Assembly: GCF_034347425.1 (NCBI RefSeq)
Contig: NZ_CP133779.1
Span: 4,154,001-4,218,000, forward strand
From: Undibacterium sp. CCC3.4
GTDB lineage: Bacteria > Pseudomonadota > Gammaproteobacteria > Burkholderiales > Burkholderiaceae_D
Length of the DNA: 64,000 nt
Direction: 5' to 3'
Both the position numbers and the translations under genes were made by a program. Shown piece after piece: positions 17,126 through 26,082 of the stretch (positions are counted from its first letter, which is position 1; every line of letters starts with the position of its first letter). Under the pieces are notes generated by a model. The model saw only the letters and a list, made by a program, of their open reading frames with translations. It made no database searches and was not told the origin of the DNA.

Positions 17126-19636
17126 TCAGACTTGACGCAAACTGAGCAAGGGTGCTTGATTCAATACCTGACGTAAACTCAGCCAGCCACCCAACCAAGC
17201 ACATGCGGCCCCGGCAACGATGCCAACTAGCCAAACCACAGGTGAAAATACCCATGGAAAATGGAAACTGAAGTGTGCCAAACCCCAACCCGTGGCGCTG
17301 GCACCGGCCGCCGCCAAAAAGCCAGCCAAACTGCCGACGAGTAAAAACTCCAGCCATTGCGCTTGCGATAATTGCCGACGACTGGCACCGAGGGCACGTA
17401 ACAAAGCCGTTTCACGCTGCCGCAAATCTTGCGTACCAGCCAGCGCCGCATACAGGACCAAGCCACCCGATACCAAAGTGAACAAGAACAAGAATTCCAC
17501 CGCCGTGATCACTTGATCTAAGACATCCTGCAATTGGCGTAGCATGGCACCGACATCGACCACGGTCAGATTCGGAAAATCGAGCGTGAGTCGGTTGACG
17601 AAGTCAGTTTGCCCCGGTGGCAAATGAAAGGCCGTGATCCAAGTTTGCGGAAAATCACTGAGTGCGCGCGGATTGATGACGACAAAAAAGTTGACGCGCA
17701 TTGAACTCCAATCAAGCTTGCGCAAACTGGTGATGGTGGCGCTGATCTGCTGGCCGGCAACATCAAAGCGCAACACATCGCCTAACTTGAGATGCAAAGT
17801 TTTGGCAATGCCTTCTTCGACTGAAGCTTCCGCCGTCGCGGCATGGGCATCGTCATACCAGCGACCGGCCGTGATCTGATTCATCGGCGGCAAATCGACC
17901 ATGGTCGAAAGATTGAACTCGCGTTCGAGCATGCGCTTGGCTTGCTCTTCCGGATACTGCGCCGCCGTCAATGGCTGGGCATTGAGCGCAATCAGGCGAC
18001 CACGTATCATCGGATACATTTGCGGTGCGCCGAAGCGGGCCAAGCGAGCGGCAATTTGTTCGGTTTGCTCGGGTTGGATATTGATTACAAATTGATTTGG
18101 AGCATCAGCAGGAGTCGCTTGCTTCCAAGCCGAAATCAAATCCGCCCGCACTACCGTCAGCAACAGCAAGGCCATCAAGCCCAGCGCCAGCGCAACGATT
18201 TGCAATACCGTCGCGCCGGGTCGGCGTTGCAGAGACGTGACGGCAAAGCGCCAACTGGCCGCTTGCCACAGATTGCGCGCACTCTTGAGCAAGCGCAACG
18301 CCGCCAGCGCCAACAAGGCGAACAGTGCCAATGACGCGAGGAAACAACCGGCGATGATTAAACCGAGTTTGAGATCGGCGCTTTGCCACAGCAATAAGCC
18401 GACAAACATCGCCAAGCCCAGACCGTAGGTGAGCACACTCAATGCTTGCGGCGGCACAGCTTCACGGCGCATGACGCGATTATGCGGCACATTCCGCAAT
18501 TGCAAAATTGGTGGCAAAGCAAAACCTAGCAATAGCAGCAAACCGGTAGCGGCCGCCAAAACAGCCGGCAAGCAACTCGCCGCCGGCAAATCTTTGGCCA
18601 CCAGTTGTTGCAATAATTCCAGCAAAACATAGTGCCCTGCATAACCGAGCAAGACACCGGCCACGCTACCTATGACTCCCAGCAAGAAAAACTCACTCAG
18701 ATACATCAGCGTGACTTGGTTTTGCGTCAAACCAAGGCAACGCAGCATGGCACAGGCATCAAGATGGCGCAGCATGAAGCGGCGCGCCGCCATGGCGATG
18801 GCAACCGCCGCCAACATCGCCGAGAGCAGGCTGACCAAGGCCAGAAACTGTTCGGCCCGATCCAGCGTGGCTTGCATCTCGGGCCGGCCATTGGCCAAAG
18901 ATTCCACACTGATACCCTTCTGTTGCGAAATAGCAATATTTTGCTGCAATTGTTTTTGGTATTCGGCAATCGCCGTCGGCATGCCGGCCATCAATAAGCG
19001 GTAGGTCACGCGCGAGCCATTCTGCACCAAATTCGTGCCGGCCAAGTCACTCAGCGCAATCATCGCGCGCGGCGCAAAATTCATGAATCCAGCGCCGCGA
19101 TCGGGCTCATTGCCAATGACCGCAACAAATCGCAGCCGCTGCTCACCCAAGCGCAGTTGCTCACCGAGTTGCAAACCCAAGGCCTGTTGCAAGGAAGCAT
19201 CGAGCCAGACCGTGCCAGCGGCCGGACCGCCGTTACCAGACACTTGCGGATTACTCGCACCGCCAGGCGCTTGCAACAGCAAGGTGCCGCGCAAAGGATA
19301 ACCAGGACTGACCGCCTTGAGTGAAACCAGATGGGTGCGCGCGGCATCGCCCTCACCGGCGATAGCCATACTGGCAAACACCACCGTATCGGCGGTTTGC
19401 AAGCCACGCTGCTGCGCCTCCGTGCGCCAAGCCGCTGGCAGATTTTGGTCGGCGCTGAGTAATAAATCGGCCCCCAACAATTGATGCGCATCACGCTGCA
19501 AACCGCTGCGCAAACGGTCGGTGAAAAACCCGACCGACGACAAAGCAGCGACGGCAATCATCAAGGCCAGTAATAAAAATCGCAATTCACCGGCACGCCA
19601 GTCGCGCATCGTCATGCGCCAAGAAAGTCTCAGCAT
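17126..19636 (-). CDS. ABC transporter permease, YbbP-like (two FtsX domains)
   Basis: An 836-residue inner-membrane protein of the MacB/FtsX type resembling E. coli YbbP. The start MLRLSWRMTMRDWRAGELR is chosen because GAGGAG lies five nucleotides before its ATG; an upstream in-frame start has no such site. One membrane segment near the N terminus is followed by a large periplasmic domain and two FtsX blocks (about residues 245-440 and 680-836). Such permeases work with a small ATPase (YbbA), but none is adjacent. It sits 22 nt after the PLP-enzyme gene. Confidence 0.88.
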   Translation of the reverse strand: MLRLSWRMTMRDWRAGELRFLLLALMIAVAALSSVGFFTDRLRSGLQRDAHQLLGADLLLSADQNLPAAWRTEAQQRGLQTADTVVFASMAIAGEGDAARTHLVSLKAVSPGYPLRGTLLLQAPGGASNPQVSGNGGPAAGTVWLDASLQQALGLQLGEQLRLGEQRLRFVAVIGNEPDRGAGFMNFAPRAMIALSDLAGTNLVQNGSRVTYRLLMAGMPTAIAEYQKQLQQNIAISQQKGISVESLANGRPEMQATLDRAEQFLALVSLLSAMLAAVAIAMAARRFMLRHLDACAMLRCLGLTQNQVTLMYLSEFFLLGVIGSVAGVLLGYAGHYVLLELLQQLVAKDLPAASCLPAVLAAATGLLLLLGFALPPILQLRNVPHNRVMRREAVPPQALSVLTYGLGLAMFVGLLLWQSADLKLGLIIAGCFLASLALFALLALAALRLLKSARNLWQAASWRFAVTSLQRRPGATVLQIVALALGLMALLLLTVVRADLISAWKQATPADAPNQFVINIQPEQTEQIAARLARFGAPQMYPMIRGRLIALNAQPLTAAQYPEEQAKRMLEREFNLSTMVDLPPMNQITAGRWYDDAHAATAEASVEEGIAKTLHLKLGDVLRFDVAGQQISATITSLRKLDWSSMRVNFFVVINPRALSDFPQTWITAFHLPPGQTDFVNRLTLDFPNLTVVDVGAMLRQLQDVLDQVITAVEFLFLFTLVSGGLVLYAALAGTQDLRQRETALLRALGASRRQLSQAQWLEFLLVGSLAGFLAAAGASATGWGLAHFSFHFPWVFSPVVWLVGIVAGAACAWLGGWLSLRQVLNQAPLLSLRQV

Positions 19637-19658
19637 AAGCTCCTCATTTACAGCACGC

Positions 19659-20903
19659 TCAGACCTGTGCCAGCGCCCGGGCAAAATCAGCCAACAAATC
19701 GGCACTATCTTCAATGCCAACCGAGACCCGGATCAAACCGTCGGCGATACCCATGTCGGCACGCCGTTCGGCTCCCATTTCAAAGAAGATGGTGTGCGCG
19801 ACCGGAATCACAAGGGTGCGCGTGTCGCCGAGATGAGTGGCATTGATCGCGATCTTCAGATGATTGAGGAAATCGAAACAATCTATCCCGGCTTGCAGCT
19901 CAAAACTCAGCAGTGCGCCGCCGGCGCGAAACAGCTGCGTCACCAGAGCGTGTTGTGGATGACTGGCTAAACCCGGATAGTAAACCGCCGCTACCCGTGG
20001 ATCAGCGGCCAACAATTGTGCCAGCGCCAGCGCATTGGCACAGCTGCGCTCCATGCGCAAAGCCATGGTTTCCGCACCGATGGCAATCTGGTGCGCCGCT
20101 TCCGGTGACAAACTCGCGCCGAAATCGCGCAAGGCTTTGGCCCGCAACTGCGCCATCCCCTGCTGCTGCGGGGCTTGTTTGCGGAAGTTCGGGGCGATAT
20201 GTGGATACGTGCTCCAGTCGAACACGCCGGTATCGGAAACAGCGCCACCGAGAACATTGCCATGACCGGCAATCGACTTGGTGAGCGAATTGATTACCAG
20301 ACCCGCACCAACCGCCTTGGGACGGAACAGATACGGCGAGCTCATGGTGTTATCGACGACAAACAAGATGCCGCGCGCGGCACACAGCGCACCGATCCGT
20401 TCCAGATCGGCGACTTGGGTGCGCGGGTTGGCGATGGTTTCCACAAACACCATGCGCGTGGCCGGCGTCAGCACCGCCTCGACCACGGCGACATCGGTGG
20501 CATCGACCATATCGAGGCGAATGCCTTGCCCGGCGGCGGTCTGCCACAGGCTGTTAGTATTACCAAACAGGAATTTCGACGACACCACATGATCGCCTTC
20601 CTTGAGCAAAGCCTGGAACAAAGCACCGATGGCCGCCATGCCGGTGGCAAAACACAAGGAAGCCGTGGCATCTTCCATCTTGCTGATTTTTTCTTCCAGC
20701 GCCGTCACCGTCGGATTACCCTGACGACCATAACGATAACCGGCTTGCTTACCCTGGAATACCGCCGCCAAATCGCGCGCATCGCCATAGCCGTACATCA
20801 CCGAGCTGTGAATCGGCTTATGCACCGAGCCATGCTCTATCGGTTTTTGGCGGTCGCTGTGGAGAATCGTCGTGGTAAAGCCATATGCAGTGTGATCGGT
20901 CAT
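19659..20903 (-). CDS. Cys/Met-metabolism PLP enzyme (cystathionine gamma-synthase family)
   Basis: A 414-residue fold-type I PLP enzyme. Recognisable features are YRYGRQGNPTVTALE, CFATGMAAIGA, VVDNTMSSPYLFRP, and the PLP lysine in NSLTKSIAGHGNVLGG. The C-terminal VSVGIEDSADLLADF is typical. Family members make or break cystathionine or sulfhydrylate O-acyl-homoserine in methionine synthesis. The variant beginning GFTTTILHSDR is widespread in Burkholderiales with unclear exact reaction, so no symbol is given. The start at MTDHTAYGF is preferred over one 15 codons upstream, which has no conserved sequence. Confidence 0.88.
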   Translation of the reverse strand: MTDHTAYGFTTTILHSDRQKPIEHGSVHKPIHSSVMYGYGDARDLAAVFQGKQAGYRYGRQGNPTVTALEEKISKMEDATASLCFATGMAAIGALFQALLKEGDHVVSSKFLFGNTNSLWQTAAGQGIRLDMVDATDVAVVEAVLTPATRMVFVETIANPRTQVADLERIGALCAARGILFVVDNTMSSPYLFRPKAVGAGLVINSLTKSIAGHGNVLGGAVSDTGVFDWSTYPHIAPNFRKQAPQQQGMAQLRAKALRDFGASLSPEAAHQIAIGAETMALRMERSCANALALAQLLAADPRVAAVYYPGLASHPQHALVTQLFRAGGALLSFELQAGIDCFDFLNHLKIAINATHLGDTRTLVIPVAHTIFFEMGAERRADMGIADGLIRVSVGIEDSADLLADFARALAQV

Positions 20904-21020
20904 GGTCGGAGCGGATATCAATAAAAGAGGCAGATTAAAATGAAGCATCAGTGTAACGCGAAATCGCCTCGAATGATGCGCTGCGGCGTAGCGCGTAAAC
21001 CGGCACAGCGCCTTACTCGC

Positions 21021-22100
21021 TCAACGCGTCAGGCCATCCAAGCCGCGCGCATACCCATATTCCCACTGCAGTCTGACCATTTCAGTGAATTCAGCCAGAC
21101 TCGGTGGCACCCGCAGTGCCAGTCGGTTGCGCCGCCACTGCAAATGCTTGCTGATTTGATGGCGTACCAAGGCACGCTCCATATCGGCGGTATCGATCCA
21201 GTGCTCGGCCGCTTGTGCTAACACCTGACTCAAGCGGCGATTTCCGTGTATGCCTAAGACTAATCGTAAGGCCGGTAAATCGACCAAGTGATTGTATTTA
21301 CCCTTACGTTCCATGATCACTTCTGCAGCCAAACGCCGCGCCACTTCGAGCGGAAACAAATCGATCACGCCACCCAGATAATGCTCGCTACCGATTTGGT
21401 GACAGCGAAAATAATACATATCAGCGATCGAAGCACGCACCGCATCGTTGATAGCGACACCACTGAGCACTTCGATGTCACTGGCAACCGTACTGCGGCC
21501 CCAGCCGGGATCGGCCAACGGCGACTGCATGCCGCGCAACAGCGTGGCCACGCGCGCCTCGGCGAAGATGGTTTCGACAAACAACTTGCGTTCACCGCGC
21601 AGCGTCCCGACCTCGTGCGCTTGGTACAATAAGCGCCCGGCAATCACGGCCAGCGCGGGTGAACCGGCATAGCCGCTGTCCGGCGGCAGCGGCAAGCGCG
21701 CTGGAATATCAAACAGGTAATCATCAAACAAATCGGGGATCAGCTTGGCATCATTGGCACGCAGCGCGCGCTCGAGCACGCCGCCTATCGCCCCCAGCAA
21801 AGTCTTGGAAGGATTGGCCTGTAAAGCACACCAGAACGCGTGCATTTGCGGCGTCGTCAACCACGCCAAGCGCGCCGCGTTATCGGGTAAATGGCGAATA
21901 ATGGTCGCGGCAATCGCCGCGCCGCAGCTGGCCAACAGCAAATCCGGGGTTTTGCCGCGCCGTTCGCAAGCGGCCATCATGCCAAGGTAATAACCGAAGC
22001 GAAAGCCGCCGCCGGCCATCACCAAACAGCGCTTAAAGCGGGTATCATCGGCCGCGCCGACATCGCTGAAATCTGATATGAGCAAATTTTCTCCTGTCAA
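21021..22100 (-). CDS. Patatin-like protein with altered catalytic dyad
   Basis: A 359-residue protein with the patatin fold signature: the oxyanion loop AGGGFRFGYYLGM, then PDLLLASCGAAIA where lipases have PDLIVGTSAGAI. In that alignment the nucleophile serine is replaced by Cys59. The Asp of the usual DGGVVDN motif is replaced by Leu242 in HYLGGVIDLFP. Patatin-like proteins normally hydrolyse lipid acyl esters. With both dyad positions changed this one may be inactive, use cysteine, or serve another role. Its start overlaps the stop of the preceding alpha/beta hydrolase by 4 bp, so the two are cotranslated. Confidence 0.75.
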   Translation of the reverse strand: MTGENLLISDFSDVGAADDTRFKRCLVMAGGGFRFGYYLGMMAACERRGKTPDLLLASCGAAIAATIIRHLPDNAARLAWLTTPQMHAFWCALQANPSKTLLGAIGGVLERALRANDAKLIPDLFDDYLFDIPARLPLPPDSGYAGSPALAVIAGRLLYQAHEVGTLRGERKLFVETIFAEARVATLLRGMQSPLADPGWGRSTVASDIEVLSGVAINDAVRASIADMYYFRCHQIGSEHYLGGVIDLFPLEVARRLAAEVIMERKGKYNHLVDLPALRLVLGIHGNRRLSQVLAQAAEHWIDTADMERALVRHQISKHLQWRRNRLALRVPPSLAEFTEMVRLQWEYGYARGLDGLTR

Positions 22101-23011
22101 ACGCCATCGCCTTGCATGAAAAATGCTTCGATCAATTGCGCCAGTAATTCGGGCTGGTCATGGTGCAGCATATGACCGGCATCAGCAATCATTTCTTTCT
22201 TGAGATCGCGTAAATGGCTGAGACGCCGATCAATTTCCAACCGCGCCGTCGGTTTCGGCCCCATCCAGTTCCAAATATCGGTTTGTTCCGCCTCCATCCA
22301 CAACACCGGCGCGCTGATCTGCTCCCAACATGCCAGCACTTCTTCGACATGAAACAACAAGGGGCTGCTCTGTTTATGCGCCGGGTCGCCGAGAATTTCC
22401 CAGCGTCCGGCGCTGTTTTCACGCGCCCAGCACGAAGCTAAAAATGCCGCACGTTGATTGGATAAACGTGGATTGGTTTTTTGCAGTCGCGCCGCCACCT
22501 CTTGCGCTGAAGCATAGGTGCGCAACTGCTGCGGTGAGCGCAATTCATCGAGCCATTTTCGGTAGCGCCCGGGGGCTTGCTGCGGCTGCGTAGTCGGCAT
22601 ACCAAAACCTTCCAGATTAACCAAGCGACGCACCCGCTCCGGGCGCGCACCGGCATACAAACCGAGCACATTGGCCCCCATGCTGTGACCAAGCAAATTC
22701 ACCGCTCCTTCGGGCACATAATGCGCGAGCAAGGCATCGAGGTCACCGAGATAATCTGGGAACCAATAGGTGTCGCTGCCGGGTGCCTCGGTCAAACCGA
22801 AACCACGCAAATCGGGAGCGATGACATGCCAATCATGCTGCAGGCAATCAACTACAAACTGAAACGAGGCCGACACATCCATCCAGCCATGCAGCATCAC
22901 AATGGGCGGCGCACCGACGCGCCCCCACTGCCGCACATGATACTGCAAACCACGAATGGGTAAAAATTCCGAACGGGACAGTCGATGTACGGGCGAATTT
23001 GAAGGAGTCAT
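22097..23011 (-). CDS. Alpha/beta-fold hydrolase
   Basis: A 304-residue hydrolase. The oxyanion HGWMDVSASFQFVVD, nucleophile elbow GHSMGANVLGLYAG and C-terminal His in DAGHMLHHDQPE are all present. The substrate is unknown; the context of a patatin-like gene behind it and a divergent acyl-CoA synthetase suggests lipid or ester turnover. No signal peptide is seen, so it is cytoplasmic. The 119 bp before it are shared with the synthetase promoter. Confidence 0.88.
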   Translation of the reverse strand: MTPSNSPVHRLSRSEFLPIRGLQYHVRQWGRVGAPPIVMLHGWMDVSASFQFVVDCLQHDWHVIAPDLRGFGLTEAPGSDTYWFPDYLGDLDALLAHYVPEGAVNLLGHSMGANVLGLYAGARPERVRRLVNLEGFGMPTTQPQQAPGRYRKWLDELRSPQQLRTYASAQEVAARLQKTNPRLSNQRAAFLASCWARENSAGRWEILGDPAHKQSSPLLFHVEEVLACWEQISAPVLWMEAEQTDIWNWMGPKPTARLEIDRRLSHLRDLKKEMIADAGHMLHHDQPELLAQLIEAFFMQGDGV

Positions 23012-23097
23012 GGCAGATTAATATTTTTCATGAAAAAAAGCGGCAAATGCATGCGAAGATAGTTGCAGTAGCAAAAATCTGATGCAAAAGAACAATA

Positions 23098-23109
23098 GAA
23101 CGACCGTTC
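23098..23109 (+). promoter_or_regulatory. Palindromic operator (TetR-like) before the acyl-CoA synthetase
   Basis: GAACGACCGTTC is a perfect inverted repeat GAACG-N2-CGTTC. It is followed at once by an AT-rich -10-like stretch (gataattatag) and then by the start codon 21 nt further. A bound protein would cover the promoter. Short palindromes of this shape are common operators of TetR-family regulators; the regulator is not in the window. Confidence 0.5.
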
Positions 23110-23130
23110 GATAATTATAGCGGAGACTCC

Positions 23131-24843
23131 ATGAAAGCACACTCTATCCCTGCCGGGAGCAGCAAATCATTGCCCGATCAATATGCCAAACTGTACCAAG
23201 AATTCCGCTGGCATGTCCCGGAACACTTCAATATCGCCGAAGTATGCTGCCGCCGCTGGCAAGATGAAGCGCAACGCTGCGCCATCATCAGCGCCACGGC
23301 CGATGGTAAACACACACGCACCAGTTACGCGCAATTGGCGACGCGCGCCAATCAATTGTCGAATCTCTTGCAACAACAAGGGGTGCAACGCGGCGATGTG
23401 GTCGCTTGTTTGCTACCGCAAAGAGTAGAAACCGCCGTCAGCATCATGGCCTGCCTGCAGATGGGAGTCATCGTCCTGCCCCTGAGTTGTCTGTTCGGTC
23501 GCGATGCACTCGAATACAGATTACAACACAGCCAAGCGCGGGTATTAATACTCGATCACAGCGGCGTCGACACTTACCGACAAATTGCCGCCACCTGCCC
23601 CGAGCTGAAAACCGTCATCGCCATCGATTGCCCGCAGCTCGGGCACACGCTGGACTGGAACAGCGATTTGGCAGACATGCCCGAACACTTCGACGTCGTC
23701 AACACCCGCGCCAGTGACCCGGCCATCCTGATTTATACCAGCGGCACCACCGGCCCGGCCAAAGGGGCGCTGATTCCGCACGCCGCCGTGATCGGCAATC
23801 TGAGCGGCTTCGTGGCCTCGCAAAATTGGTTTCCGCAAGATGGCGATGTATTTTGGTCGCCAGCCGACTGGGCTTGGACCGGCGGCTTGATGGATGCGCT
23901 GCTGCCGACCCTGTATTTCGGCCAGCCCATCGTCGCCTGGAGCGGCCGCTTTGGCGCCGAGACGGCATTTGAATTAATGGAAAAATATCGCGTTACCAAT
24001 ACCTTCCTGTTCCCGACCGCGCTCAAAATGATGATGAAAGCCTGCCCTCAGCCGCGCCAACGTTACCGGCTCAAGCTGCGCGCCATCATGAGTGCCGGCG
24101 AAGCGGTCGGCAGCGCCGTCTTCGAATGGTGCCAGCAAGCGTTGGGAGTGACGCCGAATGAAATGTTTGGCCAAACCGAAATGAATTACATCGTCGGCAA
24201 CAGCCATCAGCGCTGGCCGGCCAAAGCGGGCAGCATGGGCCGCCCGTATCCGGGCCACCGCGTCGCCATCATCGACGATGCCGGTCAACCGGTCGGGCCC
24301 GGCATATGCGGCGAAGTGGCGCTGCACCGTTGCGATATCCACGGCCATCCCGATCCGATATTTTTTCTCGGCTACTGGAACAATGATGCCGCCACCCGCA
24401 GCAAATACAGTGGCGACTGGTGCCGCACCGGTGACTTGGCCAGTTGCGATGACGATGGCTATCTGTTTTATCAAGGACGTGCCGACGATATGTTTAAAGC
24501 CGCCGGCTATCGCATCGGTCCATCGGAAATTGAAAATTGTTTGCTGCACCACGCGGCCGTCGCCAATGCCGCCGTGGTACCGAAACCGGATCGCGAGCGC
24601 GGCAATCTGGTCAAAGCGTATATCGTGCTCAGCCCCGGCTTTGTTGGCGACGCCGATTTAATCGCCACCTTACAGCAGCATGTCCGCAGCCACCTGGCAC
24701 CGTATGAATATCCAAAAGAAATTGAATTCATCGCCGCCCTGCCGATGACTGCCACCGGAAAAATTCAAAGAAGCGTACTGCGCCTGCAAGAGCAGCAACG
24801 TGCCACGACCAGCGGCCATGCTCAAGGTCGCATCAACAATTGA
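23131..24843 (+). CDS. Acyl-CoA synthetase (AMP-binding, medium-chain type)
   Basis: A 570-residue adenylate-forming enzyme that activates a carboxylic acid with ATP and CoA. The P-loop motif ILIYTSGTTGPAKGA is at about residues 199-213. NEMFGQTEMN, GDWCRTGDLAS and the C-terminal GRADDMFKAAGYRIGP hinge follow, and the lysine in PMTATGKIQRSVL closes the active site. The sequence resembles the acetyl/medium-chain (MACS) branch rather than the benzoate ligase branch. It is divergent from the hydrolase-patatin pair and has a likely operator in the promoter. It overlaps the end of the convergent gene by 22 bp. Confidence 0.9.
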   Translation: MKAHSIPAGSSKSLPDQYAKLYQEFRWHVPEHFNIAEVCCRRWQDEAQRCAIISATADGKHTRTSYAQLATRANQLSNLLQQQGVQRGDVVACLLPQRVETAVSIMACLQMGVIVLPLSCLFGRDALEYRLQHSQARVLILDHSGVDTYRQIAATCPELKTVIAIDCPQLGHTLDWNSDLADMPEHFDVVNTRASDPAILIYTSGTTGPAKGALIPHAAVIGNLSGFVASQNWFPQDGDVFWSPADWAWTGGLMDALLPTLYFGQPIVAWSGRFGAETAFELMEKYRVTNTFLFPTALKMMMKACPQPRQRYRLKLRAIMSAGEAVGSAVFEWCQQALGVTPNEMFGQTEMNYIVGNSHQRWPAKAGSMGRPYPGHRVAIIDDAGQPVGPGICGEVALHRCDIHGHPDPIFFLGYWNNDAATRSKYSGDWCRTGDLASCDDDGYLFYQGRADDMFKAAGYRIGPSEIENCLLHHAAVANAAVVPKPDRERGNLVKAYIVLSPGFVGDADLIATLQQHVRSHLAPYEYPKEIEFIAALPMTATGKIQRSVLRLQEQQRATTSGHAQGRINN

Positions 24844-25445
24844 CTGGCAATAGTTTGTGCCGCCTCATCGACCAAGCTTTCAATTGCTTGGCCGAAGCGG
24901 GTGGCACGAAAACCGACACCGCCGAACACGTGCTCACGACCGATATGCACATCGCCATCAGCACTGGCGGAAAACTCAAACCGTCCTAATAAATTTCCGG
25001 CCGGAGCATCATAGACATACATTTCCACTTCTATGCTGCGCGATGGCTTACTCCACAGACCGAACAGTTGCGGCACATTACGAATGCCGGCATTGCGAAT
25101 TTCGCCGGTAATCAGGTAGCGCGCCCCGTAATCAAGCCCCAATTGCGTCAGCAAGCGTGCCGGCGGTGCTTGCAATTGCCAATTGAATGACAACAGCTCG
25201 GGCATCGTACGCACCTCGAATTGCTGACTCTGGCGCAGGCGGCGCGCGATTTCATGCGACAAACCTTGGGCAATATCATCGATATCACTGAGCTGTTCCG
25301 GCTTATTGACGGCAAAACCACTGAGTAAAATGCTGCGCGCCGGGTCATGTGCCGGCAACAGCGACTCGGCCATCAGCGACGGCGCCACAGCAGTGGTACT
25401 CAACAACAGCGCAGCACGCAACAGCAGTAAAATAAGACGACGCAT
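24822..25445 (-). CDS. Secreted protein, FlgT/FlgO (CsgG-like) type, tentative
   Basis: A 207-residue protein with a signal peptide (hydrophobic LILLLLRAALLLSTT, cleavage near LMA-ES at residue 26). The rest has alternating strands and helices: a segment on active Leu/Ser-rich start (ILLSGFAVNKPEQL), DYGARYLITGEI, and HVFGGVGFRATRFGQAIESLVDEAA near the end. This layout recalls the middle domain of flagellar assembly protein FlgT and CsgG/LpoB-like periplasmic proteins. No flagellar genes are in the window. AGGAAG precedes the ATG. The family assignment is a pattern impression only. Confidence 0.55.
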   Translation of the reverse strand: MRRLILLLLRAALLLSTTAVAPSLMAESLLPAHDPARSILLSGFAVNKPEQLSDIDDIAQGLSHEIARRLRQSQQFEVRTMPELLSFNWQLQAPPARLLTQLGLDYGARYLITGEIRNAGIRNVPQLFGLWSKPSRSIEVEMYVYDAPAGNLLGRFEFSASADGDVHIGREHVFGGVGFRATRFGQAIESLVDEAAQTIASQLLMRP

Positions 25446-25532
25446 AGAATCTTCCTGTCATGACAAAGGGAGAGCAAGGGCAGGCCAGCGGCGCGGCCTG
25501 AAGCAAAACGCTGGAATCAGAAAAGACTAAAC

Positions 25533-26078
25533 ATGCCAGACATCAAGGCCGCATTACAACTGACTCCTGCACTGCCAAGCTACAGCAGTGCCGTACTCGC
25601 ATTTGAAACGGAAAACCGCCCTCATTTCGAACAATGGATCAGCACACGCGGCAACGCTTATTACTCGGAAAACGCCGTGCGCAGCAGCTTGGAACAAGCC
25701 CAGTGGGCTGCGCAAACCATGAAAGAATATCATTATCTGGCTTGGCACGGCAGCGAAATCGTCGGCCGTGTCACGCTGCGCGGAGTCGAGCGCGAGCAGT
25801 ATCACAAAGCCACGCTCGGCTACCGCTTCAGTCAACGCCACGGTGGCCGTGGCTACGCCGCGGCAGCCGTCACAGCGGTACTTGAACAGGCGTTCTCGCG
25901 CCTCGCCCTGAAACGACTGGAAGCCTTGGTCATCGCCGACAATCTGCCATCCCAGTCGGTCCTGCAGCGCTGCGGCTTTCGCGAGTACGGGCGAGCACGT
26001 CAAGCGGTATTGCGGGACGGCGTGTGGCACGACCTACTCTACTTTGAGCAGCATGCTCCGGGTTTTTTGCAAAGTTAA
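25533..26078 (+). CDS. GNAT-family N-acetyltransferase (RimJ/RimL-like)
   Basis: A 181-residue acetyltransferase. The acetyl-CoA site appears as LGYRFSQRHGGRGYAAAAV (Q/RxxGxG/A pattern), and the C-terminal ALVIADNLPSQSVLQRCGFREYG is characteristic of RimJ/RimL-type enzymes that acetylate protein N-termini or small amines. It stands alone between two divergently/convergently placed genes. No partner or substrate is evident. Confidence 0.87.
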   Translation: MPDIKAALQLTPALPSYSSAVLAFETENRPHFEQWISTRGNAYYSENAVRSSLEQAQWAAQTMKEYHYLAWHGSEIVGRVTLRGVEREQYHKATLGYRFSQRHGGRGYAAAAVTAVLEQAFSRLALKRLEALVIADNLPSQSVLQRCGFREYGRARQAVLRDGVWHDLLYFEQHAPGFLQS

Positions 26079-26082
26079 AAAA

